A stretch of DNA of 64,000 bases from Vibrio campbellii CAIM 519 = NBRC 15631 = ATCC 25920 (GTDB lineage Bacteria > Pseudomonadota > Gammaproteobacteria > Enterobacterales > Vibrionaceae), in contig NZ_CP015863.1 of assembly GCF_002163755.1 (NCBI RefSeq), forward strand, positions 806,001 through 870,000, written 5' to 3'. Every line of letters starts with the position of its first letter. The stretch's first letter is position 1. The notes beneath the pieces were generated by a model. That model was given only the letters and a program-made list of their open reading frames with translations. It was not told the origin of the DNA and searched no databases. The position numbers and the translations under genes are program-made. This document shows, piece after piece, positions 26,680 to 35,430 of the stretch.

Positions 26680-26764
26680 TGGTGCGGAAAGAGAGACTTG
26701 AACTCTCACACCTTGCGGCGCCAGAACCTAAATCTGGTGCGTCTACCAATTCCGCCATTTCCGC
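26680..26764 (-). tRNA. tRNA-Leu(UAG), operon position 6, acceptor variant
   Basis: 85 nt, anticodon TAG, CCA encoded. Same compensated A-T acceptor variant as the copy at 25188. Confidence 0.97.
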
Positions 26765-26789
26765 ATATATTGTTTAGAGCATTTCAATA

Positions 26790-26874
26790 TGGTGCGGAAG
26801 GAGAGACTTGAACTCTCACACCTTGCGGCGCCAGAACCTAAATCTGGTGCGTCTACCAATTCCGCCACTTCCGC
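26790..26874 (-). tRNA. tRNA-Leu(UAG), operon position 5
   Basis: 85 nt, anticodon TAG, CCA encoded, major type. Separated by only 25 bp from the previous tRNA-Leu. Confidence 0.97.
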
Positions 26875-26946
26875 ATCTTGAACTCTATAAGCTATCAGTT
26901 AATTGGTAAAAACTAATAACTAAATTTTGTCTTTCAAAAGAAAGAA

Positions 26947-27023
26947 TGGTGGCTACGACGGGATTCGAACCTGTGACCCCATCATTATGAGTGATGTGCT
27001 CTAACCAGCTGAGCTACGTAGCC
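26947..27023 (-). tRNA. tRNA-Met(CAU), elongator, operon position 4
   Basis: 77 nt, anticodon CAT, CCA encoded. Confidence 0.96.
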
Positions 27024-27102
27024 ATCTTTTTGAGCGAGACAATATAAACCTTCACGCTCTAAGTGACAACCCTTTTTATCAAAGGAATCTCACTTTAAAT
27101 AA

Positions 27103-27177
27103 TGGCAGGTCTACCTGGATTCGAACCAGGGAATGGCGGCATCAAAAGCCGCTGCCTTACCGCTTGGCGATAGACCT
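27103..27177 (-). tRNA. tRNA-Gln(UUG), operon position 3
   Basis: 75 nt, anticodon TTG, CCA encoded, major type. Confidence 0.97.
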
Positions 27178-27208
27178 GCAGGCAGTAGTCGTAAAACTAC
27201 TCAAAATA

Positions 27209-27293
27209 TGGTGCGGAAGGAGAGACTTGAACTCTCACACCTTGCGGCGCCAGAACCTAAATCTGGTGCGTCTACCAATTCCGCCACTTCCGC
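27209..27293 (-). tRNA. tRNA-Leu(UAG), operon position 2
   Basis: 85 nt, anticodon TAG, CCA encoded, major type. Confidence 0.97.
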
Positions 27294-27333
27294 ATCTATT
27301 CCTAATTGCTCTTAAAAAAAGAACCTTTAGGAA

Positions 27334-27410
27334 TGGTGGCTACGACGGGATTCGAACCTGTGACCCCATCATTATGAGTGATGTGCTCTAACCAGCTGAG
27401 CTACGTAGCC
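27334..27410 (-). tRNA. tRNA-Met(CAU), elongator, operon position 1
   Basis: 77 nt, anticodon CAT, CCA encoded. First gene of the operon, about 50 bp after the promoter, as metT is first in the E. coli cluster. Confidence 0.96.
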
Positions 27411-27460
27411 AAAACCATGTTTTCTTGTTCTCTTCGCTAAGTTGCCTTGTCGTCGGGAAC

Positions 27461-27496
27461 GGCGCGCATTATGCGAAGTTGAGTGAGATCCGTCAA
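27461..27496 (-). promoter_or_regulatory. Promoter of the tRNA operon
   Basis: On the minus strand: -35 TTGACG (27491-27496), a 17-bp spacer, -10 CATAAT (27468-27473), then the GC-rich discriminator GCGCGCC (27461-27467). A strong core followed by a GC discriminator is the mark of stable-RNA promoters inhibited by ppGpp. An A/T-rich stretch upstream (27497-27530) could act as an UP element. Confidence 0.9.
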
Positions 27497-27629
27497 CAGT
27501 TTTTTTCAATAAATCCTGTAAAATCCATCGTTCGCTTCCTTTTTAAACAAAGAGGCGCGTTTATGATCTAAAACTGGAAATAAAATGGCTTGCAGTAAGG
27601 GACTTAATTTCTTGTCTTTTCTGAAAGGT

Positions 27630-27664
27630 ATAAAAAAAGCCAGCACTATGGCTGGCTTTTTATG
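27630..27664. terminator. ychF terminator
   Basis: Perfect 10-bp arms (27635-27644 and 27651-27660) with A and T runs on the two sides, 32 bp after the ychF stop. The rest of 27497-27629 shows no gene. Confidence 0.88.
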
Positions 27665-27695
27665 TAAATGAAGTGTTTAGAATTCATTCACTTAA

Positions 27696-28787
27696 TTATA
27701 CGTTGAAGCGGAAGTGTACAACATCACCATCTTTAACGATGTATTCTTTACCTTCTAGACGCCATTTACCTGCGTCTTTCGCGCCGCTTTCACCGTTGAA
27801 TTGGATGAAATCGTCGTAACCAACAACTTCAGCACGGATGAAGCCTTTTTCGAAGTCTGTGTGGATCTTCGCTGCCGCTTTTGGTGCCGTTGCGCCAACA
27901 GGGATAGTCCATGCACGAACTTCTTTCACGCCAGCTGTGAAGTAAGTTTGTAGGTTCAATAGTTCGTAACCTGCGCGGATAACGCGGTTTAGACCTGGTT
28001 CTTCGATACCAAGGTCAGCTAGGAACTCTTCACGCTCGTCATCTTCTAGTTCAGCCATTTCTGATTCAATAGCTGCACATACAGGAACAACAACGTTGTT
28101 TTCTTTCGCTGCAAACTCACGTACTGCGTCTAGGTATTCGTTGTCTTCAAAACCATCTTCGTTCACGTTAGCGATGTACATTGTTGGTTTTAGCGTTAGG
28201 AAGTTTAGGTAGCCAATTGCTGCTAGCTCTTCTTTTGCAAGATCAACAGTACGCGCCATGCCACCTTCTGTTAGTACAGGAAGCAGTTTTTCTAGAACGG
28301 TTAGTTCGAATTTCGCGTCTTTGTCACCGCCTTTTGCTTTCTTAGCGTTACGCTGGATAGCGCGTTCACAAGAATCAAGGTCAGCCATCGCTAGCTCAAG
28401 GTTGATAACTTCAATATCTTCGATTGGAGATACCTTACCTGCAACGTGAACGATGTTGTCGTTTTCGAAACAACGTACGACGTGGCCGATTGCGTCAGTT
28501 TCACGGATGTTCGCTAGGAATTTGTTACCTAGACCTTCACCACGAGATGCACCAGCAACTAGACCAGCGATGTCTACGAATTCCATTGTGGTAGGCAGAA
28601 CTTTCTGTGGGTTAACGATCTTTGCTAGAGCATCTAGACGTAGATCTGGCACAGGAACCACACCAGTGTTTGGTTCAATGGTACAGAACGGGAAGTTTGC
28701 TGCTTCAATACCCGCTTTAGTTAGTGCGTTAAACAGAGTTGATTTACCGACGTTAGGTAGACCAACGATGCCACATTTAAAACCCAT
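27696..28787 (-). CDS. ychF: Redox-regulated ATPase YchF (OLA1 family)
   Basis: P-loop protein of the Obg group that prefers ATP over GTP and has been linked to ribosomes and oxidative stress responses. I chose the start giving MGFKCGIVGLPNVGKST, 363 residues as in E. coli; an upstream in-frame Met would add 20 residues overlapping pth. Walker A is GLPNVGKST (about 8-16), then the DIAGLV switch region, a coiled-coil insert, and a C-terminal TGS domain. It follows pth by 10 bp, the conserved arrangement. Confidence 0.97.
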   Translation of the reverse strand: MGFKCGIVGLPNVGKSTLFNALTKAGIEAANFPFCTIEPNTGVVPVPDLRLDALAKIVNPQKVLPTTMEFVDIAGLVAGASRGEGLGNKFLANIRETDAIGHVVRCFENDNIVHVAGKVSPIEDIEVINLELAMADLDSCERAIQRNAKKAKGGDKDAKFELTVLEKLLPVLTEGGMARTVDLAKEELAAIGYLNFLTLKPTMYIANVNEDGFEDNEYLDAVREFAAKENNVVVPVCAAIESEMAELEDDEREEFLADLGIEEPGLNRVIRAGYELLNLQTYFTAGVKEVRAWTIPVGATAPKAAAKIHTDFEKGFIRAEVVGYDDFIQFNGESGAKDAGKWRLEGKEYIVKDGDVVHFRFNV

Positions 28788-28797
28788 GATAGTAACC

Positions 28798-29388
28798 TTA
28801 TTCAGCTTTGAACGTGTGGAGGCGATTTTGTGCTTTTGATAGGCCATCCTTAATTAGGATGTCTAGACAGCGCACTGATTCGTCAGCTGCGGCGTCTAGT
28901 AGCTCTTGCTCTTTCGCTGGAGCTTTGCCTAGTACAAAACCCGCCACTTTATCTTTGTGTCCCGGATGGCCAATGCCGATACGAAGACGATAAAAATCTT
29001 TGTTATTGCCCAGTTTGCTAATGGTGTCACGCAGACCATTGTGGCCACCGTGACCGCCACCTTTCTTAAACTTAGCGACACCTGGCGGTAAGTCTAGCTC
29101 GTCGTGAGCAACCATGATCTCTTCTGGCTTAATTTGGTAAAACTTCGCAAGTGCTGCGATCGCTTTGCCAGATAGGTTCATGAAGGTAGTTGGGATTAGC
29201 AAACGGAGATCCTGGCCATTGACCATAATGCGTCCTGTTAGGCCAAAGAACTTTGGTTCATTCTTCAGGGTAACGTTGTGAACGCGTGCTAGTTCTTCTA
29301 CAACCCAAGCGCCCGCATTGTGGCGAGTTTTGGCGTATTCTGGTCCCGGATTAGCAAGACCAACAAGAAGTTTGATTGGTTGAGTCAA
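28798..29388 (-). CDS. pth: Peptidyl-tRNA hydrolase
   Basis: Releases peptides from peptidyl-tRNA dropped by ribosomes. The 196 residues have the catalytic His in TRHNAGAW (about 22-29), the Asn-containing FMNLSG and the AHDELDLP motif with its Asp. The first gene of the pth-ychF pair, separated from prs by a terminator and about 90 bp that should hold its promoter. Confidence 0.97.
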   Translation of the reverse strand: MTQPIKLLVGLANPGPEYAKTRHNAGAWVVEELARVHNVTLKNEPKFFGLTGRIMVNGQDLRLLIPTTFMNLSGKAIAALAKFYQIKPEEIMVAHDELDLPPGVAKFKKGGGHGGHNGLRDTISKLGNNKDFYRLRIGIGHPGHKDKVAGFVLGKAPAKEQELLDAAADESVRCLDILIKDGLSKAQNRLHTFKAE

Positions 29389-29479
29389 GGTTAGGATCTC
29401 TCTGGAATCTCAAAAAGCGCAGTATGATAGCACAGAATTCTCGCAGTGGGCGACCAAGGGATTTTCTGCCTATCGATAC

Positions 29480-29514
29480 AAATAAAAAAACACCCCATAG
29501 AGGGGTGCTTTTGA
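29480..29514 (-). terminator. prs terminator
   Basis: Arms 29491-29496 and 29502-29507 around a 5-nt loop; a long T run follows on the minus strand. It lies 26 bp after the prs stop. Confidence 0.82.
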
Positions 29515-29539
29515 AATCAGTCTAACTGAAATGTTCGGA

Positions 29540-30484
29540 TTAGTTGAACATTGCAGAGATTGACTCTTCGTTGCTGATACGACGAATCGCTTCAGCTAGC
29601 ATGCGAGAAAGGCTTAGTGTAGTTACTTTGCCAGTTGCAGCCATCTCTTTAGATAGAGAGATAGAGTCAGTTACGATAACTTGGTCAAGAACAGAGTTCT
29701 TAATGTTGTCCGCAGCGTTACCAGAGAATACAGCGTGAGTTGCGTAAGCGAATACACGCTTAGCACCGCGCTCTTTTAGCGCTTCAGCTGCTTTACATAG
29801 TGTGCCACCAGTGTCGATCATGTCATCAACGATCACACAGTCACGACCTTCAACGTCACCGATTAGGTTCATTACTTCAGAAACGTTTGCACGTGGACGA
29901 CGCTTATCAACGATAGCAATGTCGATATCGCCTAGTGCTTTTGCAGTTGCACGAGCGCGAACAACGCCACCTAGGTCAGGAGAAACCACTACAGGGTTTT
30001 CTAGACCACGAGATTGCATGTCTTCTAGAAGTACTGGCGTACCGAAGATGTTATCAACTGGTACATCGAAGAAGCCTTGGATTTGCTCTGCGTGTAGGTC
30101 GATAGTTAGAACGCGGTCTACGCCAACGTTAGATAGGAAATCAGCAACAACTTTTGCAGTGATTGGCACACGCGCAGAACGTACACGACGGTCTTGGCGA
30201 GCGTAGCCGAAGTAAGGAATTACTGCAGTGATACGACCTGCTGAAGCACGGCGCATTGCATCAATCATAACAACCAATTCCATTAGGTTGTCGTTAGTCG
30301 GTGCACAAGTGGATTGAATGATGAAAACATCACTACCACGAACGTTCTCGTTGATTTGAACTGCAACTTCGCCATCAGAAAAGCGAGAAACAGATGCATC
30401 ACCAAGAGAGATGTAAAGACGATCAGCAATACGTTGGGCTAGTTCAGGTGTTGCGTTACCAGCAAATAGCTTCATATCAGGCAC
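29540..30484 (-). CDS. prs: Ribose-phosphate pyrophosphokinase
   Basis: Makes PRPP from ribose 5-phosphate and ATP for nucleotide, His, Trp and NAD synthesis. The 314 residues carry the metal/pyrophosphate motif VSPDLGGVVRA, the flexible loop IVDKRRPRAN, and the PRPP-binding VIVDDMIDTGGTL. Highly conserved family. It follows ispE by 27 bp, so lolB-ispE-prs form one minus-strand operon, with the terminator after prs. Confidence 0.98.
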   Translation of the reverse strand: MPDMKLFAGNATPELAQRIADRLYISLGDASVSRFSDGEVAVQINENVRGSDVFIIQSTCAPTNDNLMELVVMIDAMRRASAGRITAVIPYFGYARQDRRVRSARVPITAKVVADFLSNVGVDRVLTIDLHAEQIQGFFDVPVDNIFGTPVLLEDMQSRGLENPVVVSPDLGGVVRARATAKALGDIDIAIVDKRRPRANVSEVMNLIGDVEGRDCVIVDDMIDTGGTLCKAAEALKERGAKRVFAYATHAVFSGNAADNIKNSVLDQVIVTDSISLSKEMAATGKVTTLSLSRMLAEAIRRISNEESISAMFN

Positions 30485-30511
30485 GGTGGAAACCTCGGGT
30501 TTGCGTCCAGT

Positions 30512-31384
30512 TTAAATAGGTCGGTGTGAGGCTGATTGGTATTCAGCCAAAGTCTCTTTTAGTGGCGAAATATTTCGCCCTTGAGCGACAAATGCCGAGA
30601 CTTTATCAGAGAGTTGTGCAAGGATAGTTTCTGCTTCGGATTTGCTCGAAAATTCAGCAAAAACGCAAGATCCTGTCCCCGTCAATCTTGACGGCGCGTA
30701 TTGTAGCAGCCATGAAAGTTGCTTATCAACCTCTGGGTAGAGCATTCGTACAATTTTTTCGCAATCGTTTACGCTTGGCTTGTTTAAAAGCGTTTCTAAA
30801 TCGCGTTTTGGCGTATTTCGGGTCAAATCTGGATGTCTGAATATGTCGGAAGTTGCAATGGAAACGTTCGGGCGTACCACTAAATACCATTTCTCATCTG
30901 GATGAGCGGGAGAAAGTTTCTCGCCAACACCTTCAGCAAATGCGGAAAAACCACGCACAAATACTGGCACATCCGCACCAAGTGCAAGGCCAATTTTGGC
31001 TAACTCGTCATCACTCAGATTGGTTTGCCATAGGTAATTAAGCGCAACCAACGCCGTTGCTGCATTGGAAGAACCGCCGCCAATTCCGCCGCCCATCGGT
31101 AGGATCTTATGTAGATCGATATGTGCACCGTATGAGCAGTTCGCGAAACGTTGAAGTGCAGTTGCTGCTTTCCAGATCAAGTTGTCTTTTAGAGGAACAC
31201 CTTCGATCTCTGGCGAAATCGTGATCTCACCAGAATCGTTTGCTTGAATGGTTAGCTCATCGCCGTGATCGACGAATTGGAATAAGGTCTGTAACTCGTG
31301 ATAGCCGTTTTCTGTTCGGCCATTAATATAAAGAAAGAGATTCAATTTCGCTGGTGATGGCCAGCAGGTTGAAAGATCGATCAT
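30512..31384 (-). CDS. ispE: 4-diphosphocytidyl-2-C-methyl-D-erythritol kinase
   Basis: GHMP kinase of the MEP isoprenoid pathway. I chose the start at 31384 because it overlaps the lolB stop as ATGA, a common coupling arrangement, and gives MIDLSTCWPSPAKLNLFLY, close to the E. coli start; an in-frame Met five codons upstream is possible. The GHMP motif PMGGGIGGGSSNAA (about 91-104) and the C-terminal RLTGTGSCVFAEF are present. 290 residues. Confidence 0.95.
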   Translation of the reverse strand: MIDLSTCWPSPAKLNLFLYINGRTENGYHELQTLFQFVDHGDELTIQANDSGEITISPEIEGVPLKDNLIWKAATALQRFANCSYGAHIDLHKILPMGGGIGGGSSNAATALVALNYLWQTNLSDDELAKIGLALGADVPVFVRGFSAFAEGVGEKLSPAHPDEKWYLVVRPNVSIATSDIFRHPDLTRNTPKRDLETLLNKPSVNDCEKIVRMLYPEVDKQLSWLLQYAPSRLTGTGSCVFAEFSSKSEAETILAQLSDKVSAFVAQGRNISPLKETLAEYQSASHRPI

Positions 31385-32019
31385 TGGGTGATGTTCCATT
31401 TTGTGATCACAAAATTAATTTTTACGTCAGATGTGCTCACTCTTAACTTGTTCGGCAGCGGCAAGGTCTGCTCATGCCATTCAATGTCACCGTAACGCTG
31501 ATAAGCGATGTTCCAATCATTCAAGTCAATCTGTTTATCCAGTGCTTGGAGGGTATGGGTCGGTGATAGTTGGAAAGAGTCGGCATCTGTAGGTAAGCCA
31601 AGTAGCCAATCAGGTAAATTGTCAACTGGAATCATTAAGCCGGTTAATCGGTAAATCAGTTGGTTAGCATCACGTGCGGAGAGGACTTGGTCGTCGATAG
31701 TTTCGACCGTCGCACCTTGTGGGGTAATGGTGAGCTTTAATGCAGTTAGACCCAATGGACCCGTAAAACGATATTGAGTTTGAGCGGAAGAGTGCTTCAC
31801 GAAAAAATTCAGGCTTTGTCTTTGATCGGGGCCAATATAGCCAAGTTTGCCTGTAGCTTGAAAGTTATCAATGGTTTCCAGTCGCTGTTCATGCGCTTGC
31901 CACTCTACGTTGGTGACACTTTCAGGAACAGAACTACAACCCGCGAGTACTATGCTCGATAAGAGCAAGATGAGAAAGGAGCGTAAGGTCATGTTTGATG
32001 GCTTATTAATCAGTTTCAT
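31381..32019 (-). CDS. lolB: Outer-membrane lipoprotein LolB
   Basis: Receives lipoproteins from LolA and inserts them into the outer membrane. The N-terminal signal peptide ends in lipobox IVLAGC, and the body has the family pattern with IDNFQATGKLGYIGP and the GPLG(L)TALKL stretch that holds the protruding hydrophobic loop. 212 residues from the first Met; a second Met nine codons later also gives a good signal peptide. Its stop overlaps the ispE start by 4 bp. It is divergent from hemA across 134 bp. Confidence 0.93.
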   Translation of the reverse strand: MKLINKPSNMTLRSFLILLLSSIVLAGCSSVPESVTNVEWQAHEQRLETIDNFQATGKLGYIGPDQRQSLNFFVKHSSAQTQYRFTGPLGLTALKLTITPQGATVETIDDQVLSARDANQLIYRLTGLMIPVDNLPDWLLGLPTDADSFQLSPTHTLQALDKQIDLNDWNIAYQRYGDIEWHEQTLPLPNKLRVSTSDVKINFVITKWNITQ

Positions 32020-32153
32020 CGGTAATTGCTCACAACTATAGCATTGAAAAGCCGAGCGAAGGAAAACAAATCCGGCTTACCCTTTCAATAAATGCGTGCT
32101 TACAGTAAAATTCTGAACCTATTTTATAACCGATCTCAGAGATACCACGTTAG

Positions 32154-33410
32154 ATGTCCTTGCTTGCTATTGGAATCAATCACAATACAGCGTCTGTTGA
32201 CTTGCGAGAGAAAGTGGCGTTCGGACCCGATAAATTGGGCCCAGCACTTGAGCAACTCAGAGAGCACGAAGCTGTCAATGGCAGTGTGATTGTTTCTACC
32301 TGTAACCGTACCGAGGTGTACTGCGACGTGAAGCAAGGAGCGCGAAATAAACTTATCGACTGGTTAGCCCAGTTCCATCAAGTTAATCAAGAAGACTTGA
32401 TGCCGAGCCTTTATATCCATGAAGAGCAAGCGGCGATTAAGCACTTGATGCGTGTTTCTTGTGGCCTTGATTCACTGGTACTTGGTGAGCCTCAGATTTT
32501 GGGTCAGGTAAAACAAGCGTTTTCTGATTCCCGAGATCATCAGGCGGTGGATACGTCGATTGATAAGTTGTTCCAAAAGACTTTTTCAGTCGCAAAACGT
32601 GTTCGAACAGAAACTGATATTGGTGGTAACGCGGTGTCGGTGGCTTATGCTGCCTGTACATTGGCGAAACACATCTTTGAATCACTGTCTGACTCAACGG
32701 TATTGTTGGTTGGTGCGGGTGAAACCATCGAACTGGTGGCGAAGCACTTAGCGTCTAACGGCTGTACTAAAATGATTGTTGCTAACCGAACGCGAGAGCG
32801 TGCTCTTGGTTTGGGTGAGCAATTTGGCGCAGAAGTGATCAGCTTGAATGAAATTCCTGACCATTTACCAAAGGCAGACATCGTCATCAGCTCAACGGCG
32901 AGTCCATTACCTATTATTGGTAAGGGCATGGTAGAGACAGCGTTGAAGAAACGTCGTCATCAGCCAATGCTTTTGGTGGATATTGCGGTCCCACGTGATG
33001 TGGAAGCGCAGGTGGGTGAATTGAGTGACGCTTACTTGTACTCGGTGGATGACTTACAGTCGATCATCGATAGCAACATCGAACAACGTAAAGTAGAAGC
33101 GATTCAAGCAGAAGCGATCGTCAGCGAAGAAAGTGCGGCATTTATGACGTGGCTGCGTTCACTCCAAGCCGTGGACAGTATTCGTGATTATCGCAAATCG
33201 GCTAACGAAATTCGTGAAGACTTACTAAGTAAGAGCCTACAATCATTGGCAACTGGTGCAGACCCAGAAAAAGTGCTGCGCGAGCTTAGTAATAAACTCA
33301 CCAACAAACTGATTCACGCCCCAACTCGTGCGCTGCAAAGTGCGGCAGAGCAGGGCGAACCAGCAAAATTAACGGTTATCCGCCAGACCCTTGGTTTGGA
33401 TGATCTGTAA
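32154..33410 (+). CDS. hemA: Glutamyl-tRNA reductase
   Basis: First committed enzyme of C5 haem synthesis, reducing Glu-tRNA to glutamate 1-semialdehyde with NADPH. The catalytic Cys50 is in STCNRTE, the NADPH-binding GAGETIELVAKHL is near 190, and a C-terminal dimerisation helix region follows. 418 residues as in E. coli. Upstream, TTACAG at 32100 and TTATAA at 32124 may form a weak promoter. First of a plus-strand row hemA-prfA-prmC-sirB2-sirB1-kdsA. Confidence 0.98.
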   Translation: MSLLAIGINHNTASVDLREKVAFGPDKLGPALEQLREHEAVNGSVIVSTCNRTEVYCDVKQGARNKLIDWLAQFHQVNQEDLMPSLYIHEEQAAIKHLMRVSCGLDSLVLGEPQILGQVKQAFSDSRDHQAVDTSIDKLFQKTFSVAKRVRTETDIGGNAVSVAYAACTLAKHIFESLSDSTVLLVGAGETIELVAKHLASNGCTKMIVANRTRERALGLGEQFGAEVISLNEIPDHLPKADIVISSTASPLPIIGKGMVETALKKRRHQPMLLVDIAVPRDVEAQVGELSDAYLYSVDDLQSIIDSNIEQRKVEAIQAEAIVSEESAAFMTWLRSLQAVDSIRDYRKSANEIREDLLSKSLQSLATGADPEKVLRELSNKLTNKLIHAPTRALQSAAEQGEPAKLTVIRQTLGLDDL

Positions 33411-33439
33411 CTCACGCTTTTTATTAAGAAAACGATACT

Positions 33440-34528
33440 ATGAAAGCCTCTATTCTGACTAAGCTAGAAACGCTAGTAGAACGTTACGAAGAAGTTCAAC
33501 ATCTTCTTGGTGATCCTGATGTAATTGGAAATCAGGATAAATTCCGCGCTCTATCAAAAGAGTACTCTCAGCTAGAAGAAGTTACTAAGTGCTTCCAAGC
33601 GTATCAACAAGCGCAAGACGATCTTGCGGCTGCTGAAGATATGGCGAACGAAGACGACGAAGAAATGCGTGAAATGGCGCAGGAAGAAATCAAAGAAGCA
33701 AAAGAAGCGATCGAGCGTCTGACTGATGAGCTACAAATTCTTCTTCTTCCGAAAGATCCAAACGATGATCGTAACTGTTTCCTAGAAATCCGTGCAGGTG
33801 CGGGTGGTGATGAAGCAGGTATCTTCGCTGGTGACCTGTTCCGTATGTACAGCAAATACGCAGAAAAGCGTGGCTGGCGTATCGAAGTCATGTCTTCAAG
33901 CGAAGCAGAACACGGCGGCTACAAAGAGATGATCGCGAAAGTGAGCGGCGACGGTGCATACGGCGTGCTGAAGTTTGAGTCAGGCGGTCACCGTGTACAA
34001 CGTGTACCAGCTACAGAATCTCAAGGTCGTGTTCATACTTCTGCGTGTACCGTAGCGGTTATGGCGGAAATCCCAGAAGCGGATCTGCCAGAAATCAAAG
34101 CAGCAGACCTGAAAATCGATACATTCCGTGCATCTGGCGCGGGTGGTCAGCACGTTAACACCACTGACTCGGCAATACGTATTACCCACTTACCAACTGG
34201 TACAGTAGTAGAGTGTCAGGACGAGCGTTCACAGCATAAGAACAAAGCGAAAGCGATGGCAGTACTTGCTGCGCGTATCGTTCAAGCGGAAGAAGAGCGC
34301 CGTGCGGCAGAAGTGTCTGACACACGCCGTAACCTACTAGGTTCTGGTGACCGTAGTGACCGTATCCGTACTTACAACTACCCACAAGGTCGTGTTTCTG
34401 ACCACCGTATCAACCTAACCATCTACCGTTTGAATGAAGTGATGGAAGGTGACCTACAAAGCTTGATCGACCCAGTTGTTCAAGAGCACCAAGCAGACCA
34501 ACTAGCGGCGCTAGCTGAGAACGGCTAA
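33440..34528 (+). CDS. prfA: Peptide chain release factor 1
   Basis: Recognises UAA and UAG stops and triggers peptide release. The GGQ motif lies in RASGAGGQHVNTTDSA near residue 235, and the codon-recognition PxT-type loop is carried by RVPATESQGRVHTSA (PAT). 362 residues. It follows hemA by 29 bp and precedes prmC, which methylates its GGQ glutamine, by 4 bp. Confidence 0.98.
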   Translation: MKASILTKLETLVERYEEVQHLLGDPDVIGNQDKFRALSKEYSQLEEVTKCFQAYQQAQDDLAAAEDMANEDDEEMREMAQEEIKEAKEAIERLTDELQILLLPKDPNDDRNCFLEIRAGAGGDEAGIFAGDLFRMYSKYAEKRGWRIEVMSSSEAEHGGYKEMIAKVSGDGAYGVLKFESGGHRVQRVPATESQGRVHTSACTVAVMAEIPEADLPEIKAADLKIDTFRASGAGGQHVNTTDSAIRITHLPTGTVVECQDERSQHKNKAKAMAVLAARIVQAEEERRAAEVSDTRRNLLGSGDRSDRIRTYNYPQGRVSDHRINLTIYRLNEVMEGDLQSLIDPVVQEHQADQLAALAENG

Positions 34529-34532
34529 TCGA

Positions 34533-35390
34533 ATGAGCCAAGTTCAATCTATTGAGCAAGCACTGAAAAGTGCGACGGCAATTCTGACAGAAGGCGGCAA
34601 AGAGTCGCCTTCTCTCGATGCAGCTGTCCTTCTTTGCCATGTCCTTGGCAAACCACGAACCTACCTACTGACCTGGCCAGAAAAAGCATTAGAAGAAGAG
34701 CAACAAGCTCAGTTCGATGACCTTTTAGCGCGACGTATTGCTGGTGAGCCTGTAGCTTACATCATCGGAGAGCGCGAGTTTTGGTCGCTGCCACTGACAG
34801 TCTCTCCATCCACGCTGATCCCAAGACCAGACACTGAACGTTTGGTTGAAGTCGCATTGGATAAAACTTACGAGCAGACTGGACCAATTCTTGACTTGGG
34901 TACTGGCACAGGGGCGATTGCGTTAGCGCTCGCGTCTGAGATGCCGAAACGCCAAGTGATGGGCGTTGACTTAAAGCAAGAAGCAAAAGAGCTTGCTGAG
35001 TACAACGCGTCGCAGTTAAACATCAAAAATGTGACGTTTGATCAAGGTAGCTGGTTCGAACCTATTGTCAGCGGAACAAAGTTTGCTTTAATTGTCTCCA
35101 ACCCACCGTATATCGACGAACAAGATCCGCATCTCTCTCAAGGTGATGTGCGATTTGAGCCAAAATCTGCGCTGGTCGCTGATGAAAATGGTTTGGCAGA
35201 TATTCGCCATATCTCTGATCTTGCACGTCAATATCTGGAAGAGGGGGGGTGGCTCGCATTTGAACATGGTTATGATCAAGGCGACGCCGTTCGTGAGATC
35301 ATGACGAACTTTGGTTATGAGCAAGTCGTCACGGAAAAAGACTATGGTGGTAATGACCGAGTGACGCTCGGTTGTTACAAGCCTCAATAA
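34533..35390 (+). CDS. prmC: Release factor glutamine methyltransferase
   Basis: Methylates the GGQ glutamine of RF1 and RF2. The SAM-binding LDLGTGTGAIALALA (about 112-126) and the catalytic NPPY (about 190-193, SNPPYIDEQD) are visible in the 285-residue protein. It begins 4 bp after prfA, so enzyme and substrate are coupled. Confidence 0.97.
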   Translation: MSQVQSIEQALKSATAILTEGGKESPSLDAAVLLCHVLGKPRTYLLTWPEKALEEEQQAQFDDLLARRIAGEPVAYIIGEREFWSLPLTVSPSTLIPRPDTERLVEVALDKTYEQTGPILDLGTGTGAIALALASEMPKRQVMGVDLKQEAKELAEYNASQLNIKNVTFDQGSWFEPIVSGTKFALIVSNPPYIDEQDPHLSQGDVRFEPKSALVADENGLADIRHISDLARQYLEEGGWLAFEHGYDQGDAVREIMTNFGYEQVVTEKDYGGNDRVTLGCYKPQ

Positions 35391-35430
35391 TAACGAGCAA
35401 GTCAGCAGTAACTTATAAAAGAGAAAGAAA

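Noticed and set aside
24928..27410. Regularly spaced, near-identical units that could suggest a CRISPR array
   Set aside because: Every unit folds as a tRNA with a proper anticodon and CCA; units are 75-85 nt of three kinds, and no cas genes are near.
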